From assembly GCA_944386375.1 (NCBI GenBank), contig CALXAW010000061.1, positions 1 through 7,784 of the forward strand: a stretch of DNA of 7,784 bases, given 5' to 3'. This stretch comes from an uncultured Clostridia bacterium. GTDB taxonomy: Bacteria > Bacillota > Clostridia > TANB77 > CAG-508. The stretch's first letter is position 1. The number at the start of each line of letters is the position of its first letter. Below, piece by piece: positions 1 through 5,799 of this stretch. The notes below the pieces were generated by a model. That model had not been told where the DNA came from. It saw only the letters and a program-made list of their open reading frames with translations, and did no database searches. Both the position numbers and the translations under genes were made by a program.

Positions 1-845
1 CAAATAATCATCATACTTGCACGTAAATGCTCTGATATTATTCTTCTACTATGTATATTATCTACTTTTTGTAACTCTTCTAGTTTATTCATTATAGGTG
101 CAAATAATTCTGTATCAAATGGTGTTTCTTTTCCTTGTAATAACATTGCCATACGCTCTAGGCCTAGTCCTGTATCTACATTTTGCTGAGATAATTTTGT
201 ATATGTTCCATCTTTATGTTTTAAATATTCCATAAATACATTATTCCATATTTCTACATATTTACCACAACCACAAGATGGATCACATTTATCTGAACAT
301 GCTGGTTTTCCTGTATCATAAAACATTTCTGTATCTGGTCCGCAAGGTCCTTCGTCCCCTGCTATCCACCAGTTATCTTCTTTGCCAAAAAAGTATATTC
401 TTTCTTTTGGTATTCCTACTTGTTCCCAACATTTTGCAGATACTTCATCTCTTGGTGCATCTTCGTCACCTTTAAAACAAGTTACAGATATTTTTTCTGC
501 TGGAATATTTAGTTCTTTTGTTAAAAATTCGTAACTCATTTTAATTGATTCTTCTTTAAAATAGTCTCCTAATGACCAATTTCCTAACATTTCGAAATAT
601 GTTAAATGTCTATTATCTCCTACTTCTTCTATATCTACAGTTCTTAAACATTTTTGAAAATCAACCAAACGTGTTCCTTCTGGATGTGGTTCTCCTAATA
701 AATATGGTACTAATGGTTGCATTCCTGCTGTTGTAAATAGTACTGATGGATCGTTTTCTGGAATTAGTGGTGCTGATGGTATTACTTTATGACCATGATT
801 TTTAAAATAATTTAAGTATTTATTTCTTATTTCTATTGCTTTCAT
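1..845 (-). CDS. alaS: Alanyl-tRNA synthetase, N-terminal 281 residues (3' end outside window)
   Basis: This is a class II aminoacyl-tRNA synthetase that charges tRNA-Ala with alanine in the cytoplasm. The reverse-strand reading frame stays open to the window edge. It starts at ATG 843-845, seven bases after an AGGAGG ribosome binding site (853-858). The visible part is the catalytic core: FTTAGMQP (residues 37-44), the motif-2 region with KCLRTVDIEEVG (65-76, Arg68) and YFEMLGNWSLGDYFK (83-97), GPCGPDTE (166-173), EIWNNVFMEY (198-207) and the motif-3 helix VDTGLGLERM (223-232). Two things differ from the usual bacterial enzyme. The RCVRAGGKHNDLENVG-type segment is shortened, and a four-Cys insert (C183, C187, C191, C193) sits before EIWNN. 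Such forms are, to my recollection, found in candidate-phyla bacteria and some Clostridia. Whether editing and C-Ala domains follow cannot be seen. The identification is secure; the subclade is an inference. Confidence 0.96.
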   Translation of the reverse strand, partial: MKAIEIRNKYLNYFKNHGHKVIPSAPLIPENDPSVLFTTAGMQPLVPYLLGEPHPEGTRLVDFQKCLRTVDIEEVGDNRHLTYFEMLGNWSLGDYFKEESIKMSYEFLTKELNIPAEKISVTCFKGDEDAPRDEVSAKCWEQVGIPKERIYFFGKEDNWWIAGDEGPCGPDTEMFYDTGKPACSDKCDPSCGCGKYVEIWNNVFMEYLKHKDGTYTKLSQQNVDTGLGLERMAMLLQGKETPFDTELFAPIMNKLEELQKVDNIHSRRIISEHLRASMMII

Positions 846-873
846 TAACATTCCTCCTTGTTCTACTTATGCA

Positions 874-902
874 ATTATACTTCAAAAATTGGAAAAAAGC
901 AA
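874..902 (-). promoter_or_regulatory. Sigma-A-type promoter for alaS
   Basis: On the reverse strand a TTGCTT -35 (897-902) and a perfect TATAAT -10 (874-879) are separated by 17 bp. The expected start near 867 gives a leader of only about 22 nt, just enough for the ribosome binding site. There is therefore no room for a T-box or other leader regulation of alaS. The element is back to back with the rightward promoter at 922-950. Confidence 0.65.
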
Positions 903-921
903 GAAAATGTTCAGTTTTGTA

Positions 922-950
922 TTGAATTTTACCAAAATTTACTGTATAAT
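922..950 (+). promoter_or_regulatory. Sigma-A-type promoter for the DUF1653-serS-engB unit
   Basis: TTGAAT (922-927) and a perfect TATAAT (945-950) are separated by exactly 17 bp, predicting a start near 957. It lies 27 nt upstream of the predicted TSS-to-ATG distance for the DUF1653 gene and is the only good promoter seen before serS. It also shows that an in-frame ATG at 858 cannot be the real start of that gene. Confidence 0.75.
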
Positions 951-983
951 AGAGATATTAATTTATTGAAAGGAATTTGTAGT

Positions 984-1247
984 ATGGAATCTGTTGAAGT
1001 CGGAAAAGTGTATAGACACTTTAAAGGTAATTATTATTTGGTAGAAGATATTGCCTTAGATTCTAGAACATGTCAGAGAATGGTTGTTTACAAACCTTTA
1101 TATTCAGGAGAGCACTCCTGCAGTTGGGTTAGACCAGAGTATGAATTTTTAGAAGAATTGCCTGAAGGTCGAGAAGACAATATTACAGGACAAGCTATTA
1201 GATTTGAACTAGTAGAAAATTTACACAAAGATTATACTGTTGAATAA
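984..1247 (+). CDS. DUF1653 family small protein (87 aa)
   Basis: An 87-residue soluble protein matching the DUF1653 pattern: a GKVYRHFKGNYYLVEDIA start (residues 8-25), the VVYKPLY strand (34-40) and a WVRPEYEFLEE end (49-59). These are small beta-rich domains of unknown biochemical function found alone or fused in many bacteria. The frame is open further upstream to an ATG at 858, but that start would lie upstream of the promoter at 922-950. The ATG at 984 has an AAAGGA ribosome binding site at 969-974 and gives a protein starting right at the domain. The residues after the domain (about 60-87) are polar and less typical. It is the first gene of the unit and serS follows after 26 bp, so the two are probably co-transcribed. 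The family call is by motif recall. Confidence 0.85.
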   Translation: MESVEVGKVYRHFKGNYYLVEDIALDSRTCQRMVVYKPLYSGEHSCSWVRPEYEFLEELPEGREDNITGQAIRFELVENLHKDYTVE

Positions 1248-1273
1248 TATAATTTTATTGGAGGAGATTTATT

Positions 1274-2563
1274 ATGATAGATATTAAATTTTTAAGAGAA
1301 AACCCAGAAGTGGTAAAAGAAAATATGAGAAAAAAATATCAAGACCATAAACTAGTTTTAGTTGACGAAGTTCTTGATTTAGATGTTAAATACAGACAAG
1401 CTAAATTAGATGGAGATAATTTAAGAGCAGAAAGAAAAACATTAAGTAACGAAGTTGGTAGCTTAATGAGAGATGGTAAAAAAGATGAAGCAGAAAATGT
1501 AAAAAAACAAGTTGAAGAATTAAATAAAAAACTTGAAGCTAATGAAAAACTAGAAAATGAATATGCAGACGAAATAAAAATTAGAATGATGAAAATTCCT
1601 AATATTATGCATGATTCTGTTCCTCTTGGAAAAGATGACAGCGAAAATGTAGAAGTAGAAAGATTTGGTGACCCATATGTTCCAGACTATGAAATACCAC
1701 ATCATACAGAAATAATGGAAGGTATTGGTGGCTTAGACTTAGATAGCGCTAGACGTACTTCTGGACAAGGTTTTTACTACCTAGTTGGAGATTTAGCAAG
1801 ATTACATTCTGCTATTTTAACATATGCTAGAGATTTTATGATAAATAAAGGATTTACTTATTGTATCCCACCTTTTATGATTAGATCTGATGTTGTAACA
1901 GGTGTTATGAGTTTTGAAGAAATGGATGCAATGATGTATAAAATAGAAGGAGAAGATTTATATTTAATTGGAACTTCTGAACATTCTATGATTGGTAAAT
2001 TTAAAGACCAAATACTAAAAAAAGAAGATTTACCTTATACTATGACTTCTTATTCTCCATGTTTTAGAAAAGAAAAAGGTTCACATGGTATAGAAGAACG
2101 TGGTGTTTATAGAATACATCAATTTGAAAAGCAAGAAATGATTGTTGTATGTGAGCCAGAAGACAGTTACGAATGGTATGATAAAATGTGGTCATATACA
2201 GTTGAATTATTTAGAAGTATGGGTATTCCAGTTCGTACTTTAGAATGTTGTAGTGGAGATTTAGCAGATTTAAAATCTAAAAGTGTTGATGTTGAAGCAT
2301 GGTCTCCAAGACAAAAGAAATATTTTGAAGTTGGTAGCTGCTCTAACTTAACAGATGCACAATCTAGAAGACTTGGTATTAGAATAAAAGGTGAAAAAGA
2401 AAATTATTATGCACATACTTTAAACAATACTGTTGTTGCACCACCACGTATGTTAATTGCAGTTGTTGAAAACAATTATCAACCAGATGGAAGTGTAATT
2501 ATTCCAGAAGTATTAAGACCATATATGGGTGGACTAGAGAAAATAGAAAAAGTAAAAAAATAG
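1274..2563 (+). CDS. serS: Seryl-tRNA synthetase, divergent form (429 aa)
   Basis: This class II synthetase activates serine and charges tRNA-Ser (and tRNA-Sec where present) in the cytoplasm. It is full length (about 425 is usual). ATG 1274 follows a GGAGGAG site (1260-1266) by seven bases. Residues 1-110 form the long antiparallel coiled-coil arm that grips the tRNA variable arm, very rich in Lys/Glu. The core shows motif 1 (about 180-205), GTSEHSM (233-239), motif 2 CFRKEKGS...RIHQFEKQEM (263-289), FEVGSCSN (351-358) and motif 3 PPRMLIAVVEN (390-400) ending in PEVLRPYMGG. The motif-3 lead-in TLNNTVVAPPR replaces the usual bacterial TLNGSGLAVGR, and CSNLTDAQSRR replaces CSNCTDFQARR. This suggests a separate SerRS branch. 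All core residues needed for ATP and serine appear present, so it is likely active. Confidence 0.96.
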   Translation: MIDIKFLRENPEVVKENMRKKYQDHKLVLVDEVLDLDVKYRQAKLDGDNLRAERKTLSNEVGSLMRDGKKDEAENVKKQVEELNKKLEANEKLENEYADEIKIRMMKIPNIMHDSVPLGKDDSENVEVERFGDPYVPDYEIPHHTEIMEGIGGLDLDSARRTSGQGFYYLVGDLARLHSAILTYARDFMINKGFTYCIPPFMIRSDVVTGVMSFEEMDAMMYKIEGEDLYLIGTSEHSMIGKFKDQILKKEDLPYTMTSYSPCFRKEKGSHGIEERGVYRIHQFEKQEMIVVCEPEDSYEWYDKMWSYTVELFRSMGIPVRTLECCSGDLADLKSKSVDVEAWSPRQKKYFEVGSCSNLTDAQSRRLGIRIKGEKENYYAHTLNNTVVAPPRMLIAVVENNYQPDGSVIIPEVLRPYMGGLEKIEKVKK

Positions 2564-2572
2564 TATGTAACA

Positions 2573-2592
2573 TTGGAGCATAGCAACTTTTA
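2573..2592 (+). repeat. 3'-UTR repeat, copy 1 (after serS)
   Basis: The 20-nt stretch beginning TTGGAGCA, nine bases after the serS stop codon, matches 16 of 20 positions with a second copy after the engB stop (3246-3265). Both copies are followed within 3-5 bases by TAGG and then directly by a hairpin. No coding or promoter role is apparent: the spacing from TTGGAG to any -10-like sequence is too short. Confidence 0.55.
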
Positions 2593-2602
2593 TACACTAG
2601 GG

Positions 2603-2633
2603 AACAATTCCGCAAGCATATTGCGGAATTGTT
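2603..2633 (+). terminator. Hairpin between serS and engB (weak terminator or attenuator)
   Basis: AACAATTCCGCAA (2603-2615) pairs perfectly over 13 bp with 2621-2633 around a five-base loop GCATA. What follows (TATTATAAAA) is only a poor U-tract, so termination would be partial. The next gene's ribosome binding site starts 16 bases later and no separate promoter fits in the gap. engB is therefore probably expressed by read-through. The hairpin may tune expression or stabilise the serS 3' end. Confidence 0.55.
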
Positions 2634-2660
2634 TATTATAAAATGAAATGAGGTGTTTTT

Positions 2661-3242
2661 GTGATTGTTAAAAATTCAAATTTTGAAGTTTCAGCTGTTA
2701 GTCCTAAGCAGTACCCTACCAATGGTTTGCCTGAAATAGTTTTAGTTGGTAAATCTAATGTTGGTAAATCTAGTTTTATTAATACCATGATTAATAGAAA
2801 AAAATTAGCTAGAACCAGTAGTGAGCCTGGCAAAACTAGACAAATTAATTTTTATAATATAGATAATATATTTTATTTTGTAGATTTACCTGGATATGGA
2901 TATAGTAAAATGTCTAAAAAAGAACAAGCTCAAGTAGGCAACTTTACAGATAATTACTTAAAAAACAGAAAAGAAATTAGCCTTATAGTTTTTTTATTAG
3001 ATATTAGACATAATCCTACAGAAAACGACAAATTAATGTATGATTATGTAATTAGATCTGGACTTCCATTTATTATTTTAGCAAATAAAGCTGATAAAAT
3101 TGCTAAAACTAAAGTAGAAAATGCAGTACAAAAATTACAAAGCGAAATAAATCCTATGAAAGATGCTATTTGTTTGCCATTTTCTTCTGAAAGAAAAGTA
3201 TATACTGACGACATATGGAAAGTAATAGAAAATTATATTTAA
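2661..3242 (+). CDS. engB: Ribosome biogenesis GTP-binding protein EngB/YsxC (193 aa)
   Basis: A TrmE-Era-EngA-EngB-Septin class GTPase. In Firmicutes this protein is needed for late assembly of the 50S ribosomal subunit. The G motifs are in order: G1 GKSNVGKS (30-37), G2 with T59 in GKTR (57-60), G3 DLPGYG (75-80), G4 NKAD (142-145) and G5 SSE (175-177). Its length is the usual single-domain size of about 195. The start is GTG at 2661, five bases after GAGGTG (2650-2655), and the first residues run straight into the family's N-terminal strand. It follows serS after a 97-bp gap holding a repeat and a hairpin but no promoter. In many Firmicutes engB is instead beside lon or clpX, so this serS-engB pairing is less common. 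It ends facing a leftward gene across a shared terminator. Confidence 0.96.
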   Translation: MIVKNSNFEVSAVSPKQYPTNGLPEIVLVGKSNVGKSSFINTMINRKKLARTSSEPGKTRQINFYNIDNIFYFVDLPGYGYSKMSKKEQAQVGNFTDNYLKNRKEISLIVFLLDIRHNPTENDKLMYDYVIRSGLPFIILANKADKIAKTKVENAVQKLQSEINPMKDAICLPFSSERKVYTDDIWKVIENYI

Positions 3243-3245
3243 TTG

Positions 3246-3265
3246 TTGGAGCAAGGCGACTTCTA
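3246..3265 (+). repeat. 3'-UTR repeat, copy 2 (after engB)
   Basis: Starts three bases after the engB stop and matches the copy after serS at 16 of 20 positions (shared TTGGAGCA, then GC, AC and TT, with A/G or T/C changes at three of the four differing sites). Again TAGG and a hairpin follow directly. Confidence 0.55.
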
Positions 3266-3274
3266 GTATAGGAA

Positions 3275-3308
3275 AAAAGAGGTGTACTATTTTTAGCACA
3301 CCTCTTTT
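3275..3308. terminator. Bidirectional rho-independent terminator
   Basis: AAAAGAGGTGT (3275-3285) pairs with ACACCTCTTTT (3298-3308) over 11 bp. After one A-C mismatch come three more pairs closing a TTTT loop. The stem is flanked by A-runs on the left and T-runs on the right, so both strands give a U-tract: TTTTACTTT rightward and TTTTTT leftward. It lies between the convergent ends of engB and the 88-residue gene and can end both transcripts. Confidence 0.88.
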
Positions 3309-3333
3309 ACTTTATATGCAATATACTCTAACA

Positions 3334-3600
3334 TTAACAACATTTGTATTTTTTCTCTTTTTTTCTACATAACATATATATTGCTGTTAGTGCTAAAAGT
3401 ATACCTAAAATAACTGCTACTACAATAAATGCTGGCAATTGTGCAAGTATTGTTGACGAAAGTGCTGCCCCTACTAGCAACCCTATTGATAGTGTAAATA
3501 AAGTTAGTAATATTGTAGCTATTATTCCTAAACAGTTTTTCTTTTTACAACATTTTTCCTTTTTTTCTTCACAATAACATTCTTTAAATTGTGGTTCCAT
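3334..3600 (-). CDS. Two-TM small membrane protein with Cys-rich termini (88 aa)
   Basis: No family is recognised with confidence. The start is ATG 3598-3600, five bases after GGAGGTGA (3606-3613). A TTG five codons upstream overlaps this ribosome binding site and is not a credible start. Residues 1-27 are polar, with Cys at 8, 10, 17, 18 and 23 among many Lys/Glu. Two hydrophobic helices follow (about 28-51 and 57-77), joined by a very short turn around LAQLP. The tail RKKEKKYKCC ends in two Cys. The positive charge at both ends predicts both termini in the cytoplasm as a hairpin membrane protein, leaving Cys clusters from both ends on the same face. Metal binding or lipidation are possibilities only. 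It is 132 bp downstream of the 605-residue gene and ends at the bidirectional terminator. Similar small Cys/Lys-flanked membrane proteins occur in Clostridia as hypotheticals. Confidence 0.8.
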   Translation of the reverse strand: MEPQFKECYCEEKKEKCCKKKNCLGIIATILLTLFTLSIGLLVGAALSSTILAQLPAFIVVAVILGILLALTAIYMLCRKKEKKYKCC

Positions 3601-3624
3601 TATAGTCACCTCCAATATAATACT

Positions 3625-3640
3625 AATACAGTACTATATT
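3625..3640. promoter_or_regulatory. Imperfect 16-bp dyad upstream of the 88-aa gene
   Basis: The sequence is symmetric about AGTACT (3630-3635), seven of eight position pairs being complementary. It sits 12 bp upstream of the small gene's ribosome binding site, where a promoter or operator would be expected. No convincing -35/-10 pair was found, so this is only a candidate operator. Confidence 0.25.
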
Positions 3641-3702
3641 GTATATTATGACTTTTTTTAGCAAATTGTGACTTAAATATGAAAATCATTTTTTCTATAC
3701 TA

Positions 3703-3716
3703 ATATATATATATAT
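3703..3716. repeat. (AT)7 simple repeat
   Basis: Seven AT units in the 132-bp gap between the 605-residue gene and the 88-residue gene. It is a likely slippage and length-polymorphism site. The rest of this gap shows no clear terminator for the upstream gene, so some read-through into the small gene is possible. Confidence 0.6.
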
Positions 3717-3732
3717 CACTCTTTTATTCTGA

Positions 3733-5550
3733 TTATCCCCTTTGCATTGTTATTGCTCCTGAACTTGATATGTTAATTATGTATAACTCATTATTACATC
3801 TCAATTCTATTGATGTATTATTTAGTGTAACTTCCCATTCTGATGATAGATTTTCTTGTGCTATTCTAACTAAAGTATCTAAATTTTCAGGAAGAGTTGG
3901 GTCATAATTTTCTACTTGAAAAAGTTTAGTTTTAACTTCATCGCTTACTTTATCATATGCTACTTTTGCTTCTTCCCATAAATCTTCTCCAGTATTATTT
4001 CCCATTGTTTCTTCTGTTCCCATTGTACTATCATTTAATTCTGTTTCATTTGTTATTTTCCCAGTAGTTCCTGTAGTTAGAATTGATGTAGTCATTCCTA
4101 CTAGTGGTATCATATTAAGTACTGGCACTTGCTCTATTCCTAATTGATTTGCTTGTTCTGCAAATACTTGTGCAAACCTTTGATTTAATAAATTATTAAA
4201 ATTATTTCTTTCTTCTTCTTGCATTTGATCTAAGTTTAATGTATTTTCTTCTGTTAAATCTTCTATTTGAACACTATCTACAAATGTTACATTTCTATTT
4301 AATTTGTGATTATATTGTATACTTCCTTGCTCATTAGACATTGCTAATGTAATTTGGTAATCTTCTACTGAATTGCTATTTTGCATACCTACAAAAGATG
4401 CTGCTAATGCTAAATTTACTGTAAATCCTTCTTCTCCCTTTACATCAAAATCAATTGATATATTTGCTGTATCTGCATCTGCTTGACTTTGCAATTTAAT
4501 ATTTAATGTTTCAGTTTTTATATTTAAACCTCTTGCATCTCTTTGTATTTCTATATTTCCATCTTCATTCGAAATAGCAATTTTACTTAAATTACTATTT
4601 TGCACATATACAATTACATCCATACTTTCTGGCATATTTGATTGTTTATATGTACTATTATATGAATAACTTTCACTATTTTCATAATCATTTATACTAG
4701 TATTTTCTTGTGAATCACTTTGAAGCTCTGCTATATATTCGTCTATTTTTTGTGCTGTTAACTCTTCTTCTGGTGCCCCAACTATATCGGCACTATTAGA
4801 TTGCATTAATTGATTTAGTGCATTTAACATGTTTGGGTCTTCTTTTGTTATTTGTAAAAATTTAATTAACATATTTTTTAAATCTTCTTCTGTTAATGTT
4901 ATTTTATATCCAGTCATATTTTCTTGCTCTATTTCTTCAAATCTTTCATTTGGAAATATTTCATCCAATGCTTTAATAAAATCTGCTGTATGTGTTTTTG
5001 CTACATCAATAAATTGACTTATGGCTACAGCTTCCGCTTCTGGAGTTATTTCTTCTGTTTCATTTGTTGTATTTGTAACTGTATTTTTAGTAGCAACATA
5101 TTTTGAACCAACATAATCTGTTTGCATTGCCATTAAATCTGGTGTTAACATTAAATTTATAGGAAATTTGACATCTTCTGTATAGTCTAAACTTAACTCT
5201 TCTTTTAGCTTATTATTATTCCAATCAGCATACCCTTTAAAATTTATAACTGCATTATTTAAAACTTCTTTTTCTTTTTCTTGCATCATATAATTGTTTT
5301 CATCTTGTACTTTAGTAGTATATGTTCCGCTGCTTTCGTATGGTGTAGTCATTTGCTTTTCAAAATATGTACTTAAATTTAATAATTGCTCACCATTTAC
5401 AAACTCTGTAACTTGTAACCCATATTTTATAAATTTTTGTCTATTTGTTTTAAATATATCTGTTAAAAAAAACATAGCAGCTAATATTCCTATTATCATT
5501 ACTATTAAAACTATTATTGCGATAATTATTACTTTACTTTTGTTTCTCAT
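3733..5550 (-). CDS. Membrane-anchored extracytoplasmic protein, unknown function (605 aa)
   Basis: No family is recognised. The start is ATG 5548-5550, five bases after AAAGGGGAG (5556-5564). A short basic N-terminus (MRNKSK) is followed by one hydrophobic helix (about residues 7-29), then an acidic, Asn/Thr/Glu/Ser-rich body with no further TM. This fits a signal anchor with about 575 residues outside the membrane. There is no lipobox Cys, no LPXTG and no catalytic motif that I can identify. Low-complexity linkers lie near 155-175, 275-305 and 492-522. Residues 305-425 look like alternating beta strands, followed by a probable helix (444-470). A second small compact segment lies at 550-605. 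Only one Cys occurs (585), which is common for exported proteins of anaerobes. The gene follows DUF951 by 21 bp and is likely co-transcribed with it and gltX. A cell-envelope or structural role is possible but not shown. Confidence 0.85.
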   Translation of the reverse strand: MRNKSKVIIIAIIVLIVMIIGILAAMFFLTDIFKTNRQKFIKYGLQVTEFVNGEQLLNLSTYFEKQMTTPYESSGTYTTKVQDENNYMMQEKEKEVLNNAVINFKGYADWNNNKLKEELSLDYTEDVKFPINLMLTPDLMAMQTDYVGSKYVATKNTVTNTTNETEEITPEAEAVAISQFIDVAKTHTADFIKALDEIFPNERFEEIEQENMTGYKITLTEEDLKNMLIKFLQITKEDPNMLNALNQLMQSNSADIVGAPEEELTAQKIDEYIAELQSDSQENTSINDYENSESYSYNSTYKQSNMPESMDVIVYVQNSNLSKIAISNEDGNIEIQRDARGLNIKTETLNIKLQSQADADTANISIDFDVKGEEGFTVNLALAASFVGMQNSNSVEDYQITLAMSNEQGSIQYNHKLNRNVTFVDSVQIEDLTEENTLNLDQMQEEERNNFNNLLNQRFAQVFAEQANQLGIEQVPVLNMIPLVGMTTSILTTGTTGKITNETELNDSTMGTEETMGNNTGEDLWEEAKVAYDKVSDEVKTKLFQVENYDPTLPENLDTLVRIAQENLSSEWEVTLNNTSIELRCNNELYIINISSSGAITMQRG

Positions 5551-5571
5551 AAAAACTCCCCTTTATTTACA

Positions 5572-5748
5572 TTATTTTATCTTTTTCGTAATTGCTTTTT
5601 GTGCTTTTGTTCTTTCTAAAGTTACTATGCTTCCACATTTTTTGCATTTTAATTTAAAATCTATTCCAACTCTTGTTATTTCCCATTCTTTACTTCCACA
5701 AGGATGTGGCTTTTTAGTTTTTACTATATTTCCAACTTCAAATTCCAT
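5572..5748 (-). CDS. DUF951 family zinc-ribbon-like protein (58 aa)
   Basis: This small protein matches the DUF951 (YyzM-like) pattern: MEFEVGNIVKTKKPHPCGS at the start, EWEITRVGIDFKLKCKKCGS in the middle, and a basic tail. C17, C35 and C38 (a PCGS plus a C-x2-C knuckle) suggest metal binding. The family's role is unknown, though in Firmicutes it often neighbours ychF or chromosome-partition genes and is thought nucleic-acid related. The start is ATG 5746-5748 with AAAGGAAG (5756-5763) upstream. The gene sits 51 bp after the gltX stop and 21 bp before the 605-residue gene, without a terminator on either side, so a three-gene operon is likely. It would be easy to miss because of its size, and a longer open frame on the opposite strand overlaps it. 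Confidence 0.9.
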   Translation of the reverse strand: MEFEVGNIVKTKKPHPCGSKEWEITRVGIDFKLKCKKCGSIVTLERTKAQKAITKKIK

Positions 5749-5799
5749 AACTAAACTTCCTTTTTTTGCAAATGTAATTTGACAATGCTAAAATTGTAT

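Noticed and set aside
858..983. Possible 42-residue N-terminal extension of the DUF1653 protein from an ATG at 858.
   Set aside because: It would start upstream of the consensus promoter at 922-950, overlaps the alaS promoter and ribosome site, and has no ribosome binding site. ATG 984 has one and fits the domain start.
846..983. T-box riboswitch ahead of a synthetase gene (also considered at 1248-1273 and 7450-7500).
   Set aside because: The leaders are about 20-30 nt and lack the AGGGTGGNACC box, antiterminator and specifier stem.
2573..2598. TTGGAG plus TATACA after serS as an engB promoter (and the similar arrangement after engB).
   Set aside because: Spacing is only 12-14 bp, too short for sigma-A.
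3601..3615. TTG start at 3613-3615 for the 88-residue membrane protein.
   Set aside because: The TTG lies in the sequence that forms the GGAGGTGA ribosome site of the ATG at 3600, so it would have no site of its own.
5294..5782. Rightward open frame of 162 codons overlapping the DUF951 gene and the start of the 605-residue gene.
   Set aside because: It is a shadow of two well-supported leftward genes, with low-complexity Ile/Phe/Leu content caused by AT-rich antisense reading and no ribosome site.
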